Assembly (NCBI GenBank): GCA_910586615.1
Contig: CAJUJP010000023.1
Span: forward strand, 1 to 13,492
Source of the DNA: an uncultured Lachnospiraceae bacterium
GTDB lineage: Bacteria; Bacillota; Clostridia; Lachnospirales; Lachnospiraceae
Direction: 5' to 3'
DNA: 13,492 bases
Made by a program: the position numbers and the translations under genes. Below are positions 1-7,336 of this stretch, one piece after another. Position 1 is the first letter of the stretch. The number at the start of each line of letters is the position of its first letter. The notes under the pieces were generated by a model. It saw only the letters and a list, made by a program, of their open reading frames with translations. It made no database searches and had not been told where the DNA came from.

Positions 1-119
1 AAAAAAGTAATTTGCTTCGCAAATAACTTTGCGAGATTCGCTTCGCGAACTCGAAAAAAAGAAAAGTAATTTGTTTCGCAAATAACTTTGCGAGATTCGC
101 TTCGCGAACTCGAAAAAAA
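1..119. repeat. Two tandem 59-bp palindromic (REP-like) repeat units
   Basis: Two near-identical units follow each other with a 59-bp period (G7 matches G66). They differ inside by C15 versus T74. Each unit holds two hairpins. The first is ATTTGC-ttc-GCAAAT at 10-24 and 69-83. The second is CGAG, a bulged A, TTCGC-ttc-GCGAA, CTCG at 32-53 and 91-112. A-rich runs flank the units. The array starts at the window edge, so more copies may lie to the left. There is no ORF here. The structure resembles dispersed intergenic REP or MITE-like elements, but the family cannot be named from one locus. Confidence 0.85.
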
Positions 120-162
120 GAAGAGAACGGGCAGAGACTACTTCATTCATCTCTGCCCGTTC
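113..162 (-). terminator. Rho-independent terminator of the leftward operon
   Basis: A perfect 13-bp inverted repeat, GAACGGGCAGAGA at 125-137 and TCTCTGCCCGTTC at 150-162, encloses a 12-nt loop. On the minus strand the stem is followed by CTCTTCTTTTTTT (119-113 is a run of seven T). This is the classical layout for stopping leftward transcription from the 346-2604 genes. On the plus strand no T run follows, so it is mainly a minus-strand terminator. Confidence 0.85.
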
Positions 163-188
163 AGTGTAAAAAGGGAATTTTACTATGC

Positions 189-314
189 TTAAACACAACA
201 CGGCAGAATAATCTGCCATTGCGCTGTCGCTTCGTCGTCCATCCTGTCCGACAATGTCAGTTTATCAGATAATGGTGCGATAATCAAGTCGTATCCTTGG
301 ATTTCACTTGTCAC
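189..314 (-). CDS. Possible 41-aa mini-ORF or gene remnant in the 163-345 spacer
   Basis: The spacer between the 140-aa gene and the terminator contains a GTG-started minus-strand frame of 41 codons. It includes the stretches QGYDLIIAPLSDKLTLSDR and DDEATAQWQII and ends in CCV. Its amino acid mix is protein-like and rich in D, L and I. No convincing ribosome binding site precedes the GTG, and I do not recognise a family. A small hairpin, GGCAGA-ataa-TCTGCC (202-217), lies inside it. It could be a remnant of a longer gene or simply untranslated 3' sequence. Nothing else is visible in 163-345. Confidence 0.2.
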   Translation of the reverse strand: MTSEIQGYDLIIAPLSDKLTLSDRMDDEATAQWQIILPCCV

Positions 315-345
315 TTGTCGCGCTTTTCTACATGTTTATACATCC

Positions 346-768
346 TTATACATTAAAACCCATTAGTGCCAGCTTCGACAGAATCAGCTCCTGTATGATC
401 ATGCCGCACTTTTTCTTCTGTGCCAGATTCATCTGCACCAGTTCGTCCAGTTTCATCACTTTATTTTCATATCCCGTTTTCTCTTTACCGAAAAGTGATT
501 TTTTTTGTACCATGACGCAGACCTTGACTTTCGCTTTCAGCTGTATATAAGTTTTATAGGAAAACTGATCCGGCGTCATATAATATAACTGGCTCTCAAG
601 TGTCGTCTCCGGCGCTGTATCTTTCAAAATATAGTGTTCCACAATACTCTTGTATTTGAAAGAGACCATCTCCTGTTCCATAATCTCCGCATAGCTGAAT
701 CTTGCACCCAGATAAAGGGAACCCGTATCCTGCATAAAATATTTGAAATCATTATCCTGTCGTTCCAC
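346..768 (-). CDS. Conserved-looking hypothetical protein, 140 aa
   Basis: Function not recognised. The frame is open back to 906, but I start it at GTG 766-768. GGAGAG lies about 8 nt upstream, and the codons before it encode an unlikely Arg/Lys/Ser-rich run that overlaps the previous gene. The product begins VERQDNDFKYFMQDTGSLY. It is soluble-looking, with no signal peptide or membrane segment, and is rich in Lys, Tyr, Met and Gln. The middle carries ETTLESQLYYMTPDQFSYKTY and a basic KKSLFGKEK patch. The C-terminus, with MNLAQKKKCGMIIQELILSKLAL, looks like an amphipathic helix. It is the last gene of a three-gene minus-strand set after the sigma-like gene, suggesting a shared pathway, but the job is unknown. 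Confidence 0.72.
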   Translation of the reverse strand: MERQDNDFKYFMQDTGSLYLGARFSYAEIMEQEMVSFKYKSIVEHYILKDTAPETTLESQLYYMTPDQFSYKTYIQLKAKVKVCVMVQKKSLFGKEKTGYENKVMKLDELVQMNLAQKKKCGMIIQELILSKLALMGFNV

Positions 769-793
769 TTTCTCTTCTCTCCGCGCCTTTCCT

Positions 794-874
794 TTACTGA
801 ATCTGCCAGCCGCCGGAAACCTCCTCAGATACCAGTCCCTCTGCCTGCTCCGGCTGTAACTCCGTATCTTCTTT
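794..874 (-). other. In-frame coding-like extension beyond the sigma-like gene's TGA
   Basis: Directly after the TGA (875-877) the same frame runs 26 more codons to TAA (794-796). It encodes KEDTELQPEQAEGL followed by VSEEVSGGWQIQ. It is acidic, and its codon use (GAG, CAG, CTG, GGC) matches the neighbouring genes. With this extension the gap to the next gene's GTG at 768 shrinks from 106 to 25 nt, an ordinary operon spacing. This suggests the TGA is a recent nonsense mutation, a sequencing error, or a natural early stop leaving decayed coding sequence. Confidence 0.45.
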
Positions 875-1621
875 TCAAGACAGATTTCCGCCTGCCAGAT
901 CCTCAATCCTGCCGCCGCTCATCCTGACGGCATCCTCAATGGCTTTCCTGCTGATTCCGGATTCTGTCATCACTTCCTCCACCGTCACCTTCCTGTGCAT
1001 TTCCTCCGCCAGTTCTCTTGCCGCGTCTGCCACCTTGTTGACTTTGTCTGCGATCTTCTGATCCTTCTTTGCCTCACTGGCGTTCTCCGCAATGTACTCT
1101 TCCATGGCGTCCATAATCAATTTGCCCAGCATCCCCTGAGCCTCGGAAGCATGTTCCAACGCCCCCAGCATGGTAACGCCCATGGCCACCGCCACATTGC
1201 CCTCTCCAATCAGATCCTCCAGATAAACACCCTGTCCGGCATAGAGCTTTGCGATCTGCACCACTTCCCCAAGGTAGATCTCCGTCAGTCTTTTCTGTGC
1301 ATCCCCGTCCCCCGCCATAGCGGACAGTGTGACTGCTTCTTTTTCACCTTCCGAGACCTCCGGCAGTTCCCGCAGTTCTTCCAGATAAGTTTCCAGATAA
1401 TCCTTCTCTTCCTCCGCCAGATATTCGTCCGGATCCACAGGTTCTCCGATACCGATCTTATGCTGGTGCAGATAATCATACACCATATCCATCTGCTCCT
1501 GCCCCAGTCCAAGCGGCGCAAAAGCTGCATCCACCTGTTCGCCTGAAATACAGTTCCCCTGTTCTTTGGCTGTCTTCTTCACCTGTTCCAGCGTCTTCGC
1601 AAACAGAACCTCTCTATCCAT
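875..1621 (-). CDS. Sigma70-like protein lacking region 4
   Basis: The 248-aa product aligns by eye with the front half of primary sigma factors. Residues 5-62 resemble region 1.1. Residues 78-142 follow region 1.2 to 2.2 closely, with YLEELRELPEVSEGEKEAV, AGDGDAQKRL and IAKLYAGQGVYLEDLIGEGN. Residues about 190-240 resemble region 3 (RELAEEMHRKVTVEEVMTES, SRKAIEDAVRMSG). The part that should hold regions 2.3-2.4 (promoter melting and -10 reading) has instead MLGALEHASEAQGMLGKLIM, without the usual aromatic and WIRQ residues. Region 4 is missing. It may bind core RNA polymerase without recognising promoters normally, or be a diverged relative; this is inference. I chose ATG 1619-1621. A GTG at 1679-1681, preceded by GGAAGAAAG, would add 20 residues that do not look like the family. 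Confidence 0.75.
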   Translation of the reverse strand: MDREVLFAKTLEQVKKTAKEQGNCISGEQVDAAFAPLGLGQEQMDMVYDYLHQHKIGIGEPVDPDEYLAEEEKDYLETYLEELRELPEVSEGEKEAVTLSAMAGDGDAQKRLTEIYLGEVVQIAKLYAGQGVYLEDLIGEGNVAVAMGVTMLGALEHASEAQGMLGKLIMDAMEEYIAENASEAKKDQKIADKVNKVADAARELAEEMHRKVTVEEVMTESGISRKAIEDAVRMSGGRIEDLAGGNLS

Positions 1622-1737
1622 ATACACTCTGCACTTTCCGGAGCAATGTTCCGTGATCTGTCCACCCGGAATATTGCTCACATTTTACTTTCTTCCAAAC
1701 CAATACCCTGTCTATACCTGTCTTATGCACGCCAGTC

Positions 1738-2604
1738 CTATGATTTTCTGACGTGGGTATGGGTGTACAGATGTTCCTCACAATACTCATAATTACCGTC
1801 ACATTTGGAACAGAATCTGAACTGTAACTGGGGACTGTCCACTTCCGTCCTGCCGCAGATCGCGCACTTGTGCTTGGTAATCCCCGTGTTTCTGCGCACA
1901 TCCCGTTTGAACTCCTGCCTTCTGTGGATCTGCTTCGGATTCAGGTGCATCATATTGCGCGATGTGACAAAGAAAACGACGAAATTGAGTAAGGATGCGG
2001 CGATTGCAAACTTACCGTCTACACTCGACTGGAAAAAGTCAAATAGCAGCATCACCGCATAGATCACTCCCAGCCATTTCACCTTGATCGGAATGATGAA
2101 CATAAGCAACACCTGCACATCCGGGAACGTAGCCGCAAAAGCAAGGAAAATCGACATATTCACATAGTAGGTACTGAAAAACAGCGACGAGATCAGAAAA
2201 TAATATTCCGGCCCCGACATGGCGATTCCTTCCCTGTTAAAAATATACTGAAAAGCCATCAGCAGGAAGCTGCCCGCAATGGTAAAAAGCATACCCTGAA
2301 AGAGATATACATTATACCGGTAGGTTCCCCAGGTTCTCTCAAGCGTCGTGCCGATGGAGCAGTAAAAATACATCATCAGCAGCATAAAGAAAATATTACC
2401 GCTGGGCGGCGGAATCAGGATCCATGTCACCAGCCTCCACACCTGTCCGTGCAGAATCGCATAGGGATCCAGCGTCAAATAAAAAATCAGCGTATTGCTC
2501 CTGTCCATCATCTGAAGCAGATACCCCACCGCATAGCAGATCACCAGTACAAAGGACAGGTTTCTGATCGCATATTTTCCAAACTTTCGTTCGAAAGGAC
2601 TCAT
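1738..2604 (-). CDS. Rhomboid-like membrane protein with C-terminal zinc ribbon; probable pseudoprotease
   Basis: A 288-aa polytopic membrane protein. Hydrophobic segments lie near residues 15-33, 55-84, 97-121, 134-160, 163-191 and 198-214. Rhomboid hallmarks are GQVWRLVTWILIP (53-65) and LERTWGTYRYN (88-98). I see no GxSG serine motif and no histidine in a late membrane helix, so proteolysis is unlikely. After the last helix comes a basic stretch (222-246) and a cytosolic cysteine module: C247-x2-C250, C265-x2-C268, C275 and H278, a likely zinc site. The ATG is preceded by AGAGGAGA at 8-nt spacing. It is the first gene of the leftward set and lies 116 nt before the sigma-like gene. Related proteins are often labelled rhomboid family proteases; the dead-protease reading is mine. 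Membrane anchoring of a partner via the zinc module is a possibility only. Confidence 0.82.
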   Translation of the reverse strand: MSPFERKFGKYAIRNLSFVLVICYAVGYLLQMMDRSNTLIFYLTLDPYAILHGQVWRLVTWILIPPPSGNIFFMLLMMYFYCSIGTTLERTWGTYRYNVYLFQGMLFTIAGSFLLMAFQYIFNREGIAMSGPEYYFLISSLFFSTYYVNMSIFLAFAATFPDVQVLLMFIIPIKVKWLGVIYAVMLLFDFFQSSVDGKFAIAASLLNFVVFFVTSRNMMHLNPKQIHRRQEFKRDVRRNTGITKHKCAICGRTEVDSPQLQFRFCSKCDGNYEYCEEHLYTHTHVRKS

Positions 2605-2656
2605 TTTTCAATCTCCTCTTTCATTACAATGTATTTTCGGATACAAAACTGAATAC

Positions 2657-2685
2657 ATTTTAACATTCCTTTTTTTAAAAGTAAA
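2657..2685 (-). promoter_or_regulatory. Candidate sigma-A promoter for the leftward operon
   Basis: On the minus strand TTTACT (2680-2685) and TAAAAT (2657-2662) are separated by exactly 17 bp. They match the consensus at 4/6 and 5/6 and lie about 50 nt before the rhomboid-like ATG. The surrounding sequence is very AT-rich, which raises the chance of a random match. Confidence 0.45.
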
Positions 2686-2769
2686 CGCTGCCCGTTTCAA
2701 AAATACATAAGTAATAGAAATTTAATAAATAAAGCCTAAAATCTTTATACTTTTCCAACAATTAGCCGA

Positions 2770-2798
2770 TTGCTTTTTGCAAAACCCTGTCGTATAAT
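2770..2798 (+). promoter_or_regulatory. Sigma-A promoter for the activase gene
   Basis: TTGCTT (2770-2775) and a perfect TATAAT (2793-2798) with a 17-bp spacer give a strong housekeeping promoter. Transcription should start near 2805, leaving a leader of about 75 nt before the ATG. No riboswitch motif is recognised in that leader. Confidence 0.75.
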
Positions 2799-2863
2799 GA
2801 CATGGTCTGTCAAGTAGCATTTAATAGGTACAAAGACAGTGCGCAACATAACATGAACAAGAT

Positions 2864-2869
2864 AAGGAG
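2864..2869 (+). promoter_or_regulatory. Ribosome binding site that sets the activase start
   Basis: AAGGAG lies 11 nt before ATG 2881. An upstream in-frame GTG (2869) overlaps the site itself and therefore cannot be the start. A second ATG at 2890 would be 20 nt away. This supports 2881. Confidence 0.7.
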
Positions 2870-2880
2870 TGATATCCGAA

Positions 2881-5800
2881 ATGAGTGAAATGCAATATAC
2901 CCTCGGCATCGACATCGGTTCCACCACTGTCAAGATCGCCATACTGGACGAAAAACAGCAGATACTCTTTTCCGACTATCAAAGACACTTTGCAAATATA
3001 AGAGAAACCCTGTCCGATCTGCTGCAGAAAGCTTATGCCGGCCTGGGCAATCTGACAGTACATCCGATGATCACCGGTTCCGGCGGTCTGACCCTTGCAA
3101 ACCATCTGCAGGTTCCTTTTGTGCAGGAAGTCATTGCAGTTTCCACCTCTCTGCAGACTCTGGCTCCGGCAACTGACGTGGCCATTGAGCTGGGCGGCGA
3201 GGATGCCAAGATCATTTACTTTGAGGGCGGTAACGTAGAACAGCGTATGAACGGGATCTGTGCCGGCGGAACAGGCTCTTTTATCGACCAGATGGCCTCT
3301 CTCCTGCAGACCGATGCGACAGGTTTAAACGAATACGCCAAAAATTATCATTCCCTTTACACCATCGCGGCACGATGCGGCGTATTTGCCAAGTCCGACA
3401 TCCAGCCGCTGATCAATGAAGGCGCTACGAAAGAAGACCTTTCCGCCTCCATTTTCCAGGCGGTGGTCAATCAGACCATCAGCGGCCTCGCCTGCGGCAA
3501 ACCAATCCGCGGGCACGTGGCGTTTCTGGGCGGCCCGCTGCATTTTTTGTCAGAGTTAAAGCAGTCTTTCATCCGCACATTGAAACTGGACGATGAACAT
3601 ATTATTGACACGGACAACTCTCATCTTTTTGCCGCCATCGGTTCTGCACTGAATGCCAGAGAAGAATCTTTTTTCACGATAGAGGATATGGTGGGCAAGC
3701 TCTCCTCCGACATCAGGATGGAATTCGAAGTGGAGCGTATGGAACCTTTGTTTGCTTCCAAAAAAGAGTACGAAGCCTTCTGCAGCAGACATGATGCCCA
3801 TCATGTCTCCACCTCAGACCTGTCTACCTATAAAGGCAAATGTTTTCTGGGTATTGACGCCGGCTCCACCACCACGAAGGTAGCACTGGTAGGTGAAGAC
3901 GGGTCTTTGCTCTATTCTTTTTACAGCAGCAACGACGGAAGTCCGTTAAAAACAGCGATCCGTTCCCTCAAAGAGATTTATTCTCTGCTTCCCGGAGACG
4001 TGCAGATCGTCCGCTCCTGTTCCACCGGCTACGGCGAAGCGCTTATGAAGGCGGCTTTTCTGCTGGATGACGGCGAAGTAGAGACCGTGGCGCACTATAA
4101 TGCCGCAGCATTTTTCAATCCGGAAGTAGACTGTATTCTCGACATCGGCGGTCAGGATATGAAATGCATCAAGATCAAAAACCAGACGGTAGACAGCGTA
4201 CAGCTCAATGAAGCCTGCTCTTCCGGCTGCGGTTCTTTTATTGAAACTTTTGCAAAATCCCTGAATTACAGCGTGGATAATTTTGCGAAAGCGGCGCTGT
4301 TCGCAGAACATCCCATTGATCTGGGCACACGCTGTACCGTATTCATGAATTCCAAAGTAAAACAGGCGCAGAAAGAAGGCGCTTCTGTCTCCGATATTTC
4401 TGCCGGACTGGCCTACTCTGTCATCAAAAACGCTCTTTTTAAGGTTATCAAGGTTTCGGACGCTTCAGAACTGGGCAAACACATCGTGGTACAGGGCGGC
4501 ACATTCTATAATGACGCGGTACTGCGAAGCTTCGAGAAAATTGCAGACTGTCAGGCGATCCGTCCCGACATTGCCGGTATTATGGGCGCTTTCGGCGCCG
4601 CTCTCATTGCCAGAAACCATTATGAAGAGGGCTACCGCTCTTCCATGCTGAATCTGGAACAGATCACAAACCTGCAATTTGAGACCAGCATGGCAAAATG
4701 CAAAGGCTGCACCAACAGCTGCCGTCTCACCATTAACAAATTCACGGGCGGACGTCAATACATTTCCGGCAACCGCTGCGAAAGAGGTCTTGGCAAGGCG
4801 AAAAATGAGAACGGTATGCCCAATCTTTATGACTATAAGCTGAAAAGACTCTTTTCCTACGAACCGCTGTCCGCTGACAAGGCTGTCCGGGGTACGGTAG
4901 GTATTCCAAGAGTCCTCAATATGTACGAAAATTATCCGTTCTGGTTCACATTTTTTACAAAACTGGGATATCAGGTTGTACTCTCGCCCAACTCCAACCG
5001 TAAAATCTATGAACTGGGCATCGAGTCCATTCCCAGCGAATCAGAATGTTATCCGGCAAAACTGGCTCACGGCCACGTGGCATGGCTCATCAGCCAGAAA
5101 GTAAATTTCATCTTCTATCCGGCACTGTTTTATGAGCGGGACGAGTTCCATGAGGCAAACAACCACTACAACTGCCCCATTGTCACCTCCTACTCCGAAA
5201 ACATCAAGAATAATGTGGAGGAAATCGGCCGGGGTGAAGTAGTATTCCGCAATCCCTTTATGTCTTTCCGCGATCTGCAGACAATCACTTCCGCCCTCAC
5301 CAGGGAATTCAGCGAACTGCCTGTCACGGAAGTGATGAACGCGGCCAGAGACGCCTGGGACGAACTGGCCAGGGCTCGGCAGGATATGCGTGACAAAGGA
5401 GAAGAAGTACTCCGCTTTATGGAACAAAATCACAAACGGGGCATTGTGCTGGCCGGCAGACCTTACCACATTGACCCTGAAATCAACCACGGCATACCGG
5501 AACTGATTAACTCCTATGACATCGCAGTGCTGACGGAAGATTCCGTTTCCCATCTGGCAAAACCCGAACGGCCGCTGATCGTATCCGACCAATGGATGTA
5601 CCATTCCAGACTGTATGCCGCCGCAAGCTATGTGAAGACCAGAGATGATCTGGATCTGATCCAGTTAAACTCTTTCGGCTGCGGGCTGGATGCCGTCACC
5701 ACCGATCAGGTAAACGACATCCTTTCCGGTTCAGACAAGATCTACACCTGTCTGAAAATTGACGAAGTCAATAATCTGGGTGCGGCAAGAATCCGTATCC

Positions 5801-7119
5801 GTTCTCTGCTGTCCGCTATCAAAGTCAGAGAGCAGAAACACAAACAGCGCACGATCCGTTCCAGCGCCATCAGCAAAGTGCCTTTCACAGAAGAGATGCG
5901 CAAAGACTACACGATCCTGTGCCCGCAGATGTCTCCGATCCACTTCGAGATTATGCAGGCCGGTTTCGAAGCCTGCGGCTACCATTTTGAAGTGCTCGGC
6001 AACGACAACCGTCATGCTGTGGATGTGGGACTGAAATATGTTAACAATGACGCGTGTTATCCTTCCCTTATCGTGGTGGGACAGATCATGGATGCCTTGC
6101 TTTCCGGCAAATATGACCTGCAGAAAGTGGCCATTATCATGACCCAGACAGGCGGCGGCTGCCGTGCCACCAACTATGTGGGATTCATCCGGCGCGCGCT
6201 GGAAAAGGCTGGCATGGAACAGATTCCCGTTATCTCCCTGAATCTGGCCGGTATCGAGAGCAATCCCGGCTTCCATCTGAATGCCGAACTGCTCATGCGC
6301 GTCTCATACAGCGCTCTGTTCGGGGATATCTTTATGCGCTGTGTCTACCGGATGCGCCCTTATGAGAAAGAACCCGGCTCGGTGGATGCCCTCCATGCAA
6401 AATGGGCGAAAAAATGCCGCGAATTTGTGTCGCACAAACATATAAACTACTTTACATTCGGTAAAATGTGCCGCCAGATTATCCGGGAATTCGATGCCAT
6501 ACCGATCCATGAGGATCTGCGAAAGCCACGGGTCGGCATTGTAGGCGAGATCCTTGTAAAATTTGCCCCTGCCGCCAACAATCATCTGGTAGAACTGCTG
6601 GAATCCGAAGGTGCAGAGGCAGTGGTTCCCGACTTGCTGGACTTTATGCTCTACTGCTTTTACAACCAGATCTACAAGGCTGACTATCTGGGTACTTCCC
6701 GCAAAGCCTCTTCCCTGTCCCGTCTGGGAATCTGGGCATTGGAAAAACTGCGCGGTCCTGCCGCCGGAGAATTTGCAAAAAGCCGGCACTTTACGCCGCC
6801 GGTAAGCATCTATAAGCTGGTGGAATACGCAGCACCCATCGTCAACATCGGCAACCAGACCGGCGAAGGCTGGTTCCTTACCGGAGAGATGGTGGAACTG
6901 ATCCACAGCGGTGTCAACAATATCGTCTGTACCCAGCCCTTTGGCTGTCTGCCTAACCACGTGGTAGGCAAAGGCGTAATCAAGGAACTTCGCAGGCGGT
7001 TCCCGCTCTCCAATATCGTGGCCATTGACTACGATCCGGGAGCAAGCGAAGTCAATCAGCTCAACCGGATCAAGCTGATGCTGTCTACCGCTCAGAAAAA
7101 TCTGAAAAAAGAAGCATAA
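2881..7119 (+). CDS. Giant 2-hydroxyacyl-CoA dehydratase activase-like protein (double BadF/BcrA-type ATPase)
   Basis: 1412 aa, usual for this fused family. Two ASKHA-fold ATPase modules sit in tandem, with phosphate loops GIDIGSTTVK (about residue 9) and GIDAGSTTTK (324). Each module carries the paired cysteines that in dimeric activators such as HgdC hold a shared [4Fe-4S] cluster: C127/C166 (ICAGGTG, RCGVF) and C446/C485 (ACSSGCG, RCTVF). The spacing is 39 in both, so the chain is effectively a fused dimer. A cysteine group follows (C607, C610, C614, C633), then a DUF2229/CoA_E_activ-type region from about 674 (C723 in ECYPAKLAHGH) and dehydratase-like regions with C934, C1059 (NNDACYPS), C1094 (GGGCRATN) and C1356 (QPFGCLPNH). 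Family knowledge: activases use ATP to drive single-electron transfer to an iron-sulfur dehydratase. No dehydratase alpha/beta genes are in the window, so the substrate is unknown. It is monocistronic with its own promoter and is cytoplasmic, with no signal or membrane segment. Confidence 0.92.
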   Translation: MSEMQYTLGIDIGSTTVKIAILDEKQQILFSDYQRHFANIRETLSDLLQKAYAGLGNLTVHPMITGSGGLTLANHLQVPFVQEVIAVSTSLQTLAPATDVAIELGGEDAKIIYFEGGNVEQRMNGICAGGTGSFIDQMASLLQTDATGLNEYAKNYHSLYTIAARCGVFAKSDIQPLINEGATKEDLSASIFQAVVNQTISGLACGKPIRGHVAFLGGPLHFLSELKQSFIRTLKLDDEHIIDTDNSHLFAAIGSALNAREESFFTIEDMVGKLSSDIRMEFEVERMEPLFASKKEYEAFCSRHDAHHVSTSDLSTYKGKCFLGIDAGSTTTKVALVGEDGSLLYSFYSSNDGSPLKTAIRSLKEIYSLLPGDVQIVRSCSTGYGEALMKAAFLLDDGEVETVAHYNAAAFFNPEVDCILDIGGQDMKCIKIKNQTVDSVQLNEACSSGCGSFIETFAKSLNYSVDNFAKAALFAEHPIDLGTRCTVFMNSKVKQAQKEGASVSDISAGLAYSVIKNALFKVIKVSDASELGKHIVVQGGTFYNDAVLRSFEKIADCQAIRPDIAGIMGAFGAALIARNHYEEGYRSSMLNLEQITNLQFETSMAKCKGCTNSCRLTINKFTGGRQYISGNRCERGLGKAKNENGMPNLYDYKLKRLFSYEPLSADKAVRGTVGIPRVLNMYENYPFWFTFFTKLGYQVVLSPNSNRKIYELGIESIPSESECYPAKLAHGHVAWLISQKVNFIFYPALFYERDEFHEANNHYNCPIVTSYSENIKNNVEEIGRGEVVFRNPFMSFRDLQTITSALTREFSELPVTEVMNAARDAWDELARARQDMRDKGEEVLRFMEQNHKRGIVLAGRPYHIDPEINHGIPELINSYDIAVLTEDSVSHLAKPERPLIVSDQWMYHSRLYAAASYVKTRDDLDLIQLNSFGCGLDAVTTDQVNDILSGSDKIYTCLKIDEVNNLGAARIRIRSLLSAIKVREQKHKQRTIRSSAISKVPFTEEMRKDYTILCPQMSPIHFEIMQAGFEACGYHFEVLGNDNRHAVDVGLKYVNNDACYPSLIVVGQIMDALLSGKYDLQKVAIIMTQTGGGCRATNYVGFIRRALEKAGMEQIPVISLNLAGIESNPGFHLNAELLMRVSYSALFGDIFMRCVYRMRPYEKEPGSVDALHAKWAKKCREFVSHKHINYFTFGKMCRQIIREFDAIPIHEDLRKPRVGIVGEILVKFAPAANNHLVELLESEGAEAVVPDLLDFMLYCFYNQIYKADYLGTSRKASSLSRLGIWALEKLRGPAAGEFAKSRHFTPPVSIYKLVEYAAPIVNIGNQTGEGWFLTGEMVELIHSGVNNIVCTQPFGCLPNHVVGKGVIKELRRRFPLSNIVAIDYDPGASEVNQLNRIKLMLSTAQKNLKKEA

Positions 7120-7134
7120 AAATTTCCTATACCA

Positions 7135-7179
7135 TAAGAAAGCAGATGCTGGAAATTATTTCCTACATCTGCTTTCTTA
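7135..7179. terminator. Long hairpin between convergent genes, probable terminator
   Basis: A perfect 14-bp inverted repeat, TAAGAAAGCAGATG (7135-7148) and CATCTGCTTTCTTA (7166-7179), contains an inner stem GGAAA-tta-TTTCC (7151-7163). On the minus strand it is followed by a TTTTT run after a few bases. On the plus strand no T run follows. It starts 15 nt after the activase stop and overlaps the last codons of the DUF6472-like gene, so it probably ends transcription from both sides. Confidence 0.7.
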
Positions 7180-7336
7180 CAATCAAGTATTCATTGTCTA
7201 ACTGGTAGAAAGAGCACTCAAAACTGCCTCCTCTCAAAAACCGGCTCATGTCGTCCTCATCCAGATCCACCATGCATACATAACACTCGTAATCTTCATC
7301 GTACTGATAATTGCTGCATGTATCGCAATTACTCAT
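7163..7336 (-). CDS. DUF6472-like cysteine-rich mini-protein, 57 aa
   Basis: Starts MSNCDTCSNYQYDEDYECYV and continues CMVDLDEDDMSRFLRGGSFE, ending in LIVRKQM. It has two CxxC pairs (C4/C7, C18/C21) and C41, an acidic middle (DLDEDDM) and a Tyr-rich body. This fits the small Lachnospiraceae family DUF6472, whose function is unknown; the assignment rests on recall of the family pattern. The pairs suggest a small zinc or metal knuckle. Its ATG overlaps the stop of the upstream 39-aa ORF (ATGA), indicating translational coupling, and GAGG lies about 8 nt upstream. The 3' end lies inside the hairpin at 7135-7179. Confidence 0.82.
   Translation of the reverse strand: MSNCDTCSNYQYDEDYECYVCMVDLDEDDMSRFLRGGSFECSFYQLDNEYLIVRKQM

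Noticed and set aside
1..119. CRISPR array
   Set aside because: Only two units, directly abutting, with no unique spacers and no cas genes.
769..906. N-terminal extension of the 140-aa gene back to 906
   Set aside because: It overlaps the sigma-like gene, encodes an unlikely Arg/Ser/Lys-rich run, and a good ribosome site points to GTG 768.
995..1546. 183-aa plus-strand ORF
   Set aside because: Antisense shadow of the sigma-like gene. It is His/Phe/Cys-rich, has no ribosome site and matches no family.
5041..5604. 187-aa minus-strand ORF and similar long frames inside the activase gene
   Set aside because: They overlap a clearly conserved coding sequence and have shadow-like composition.
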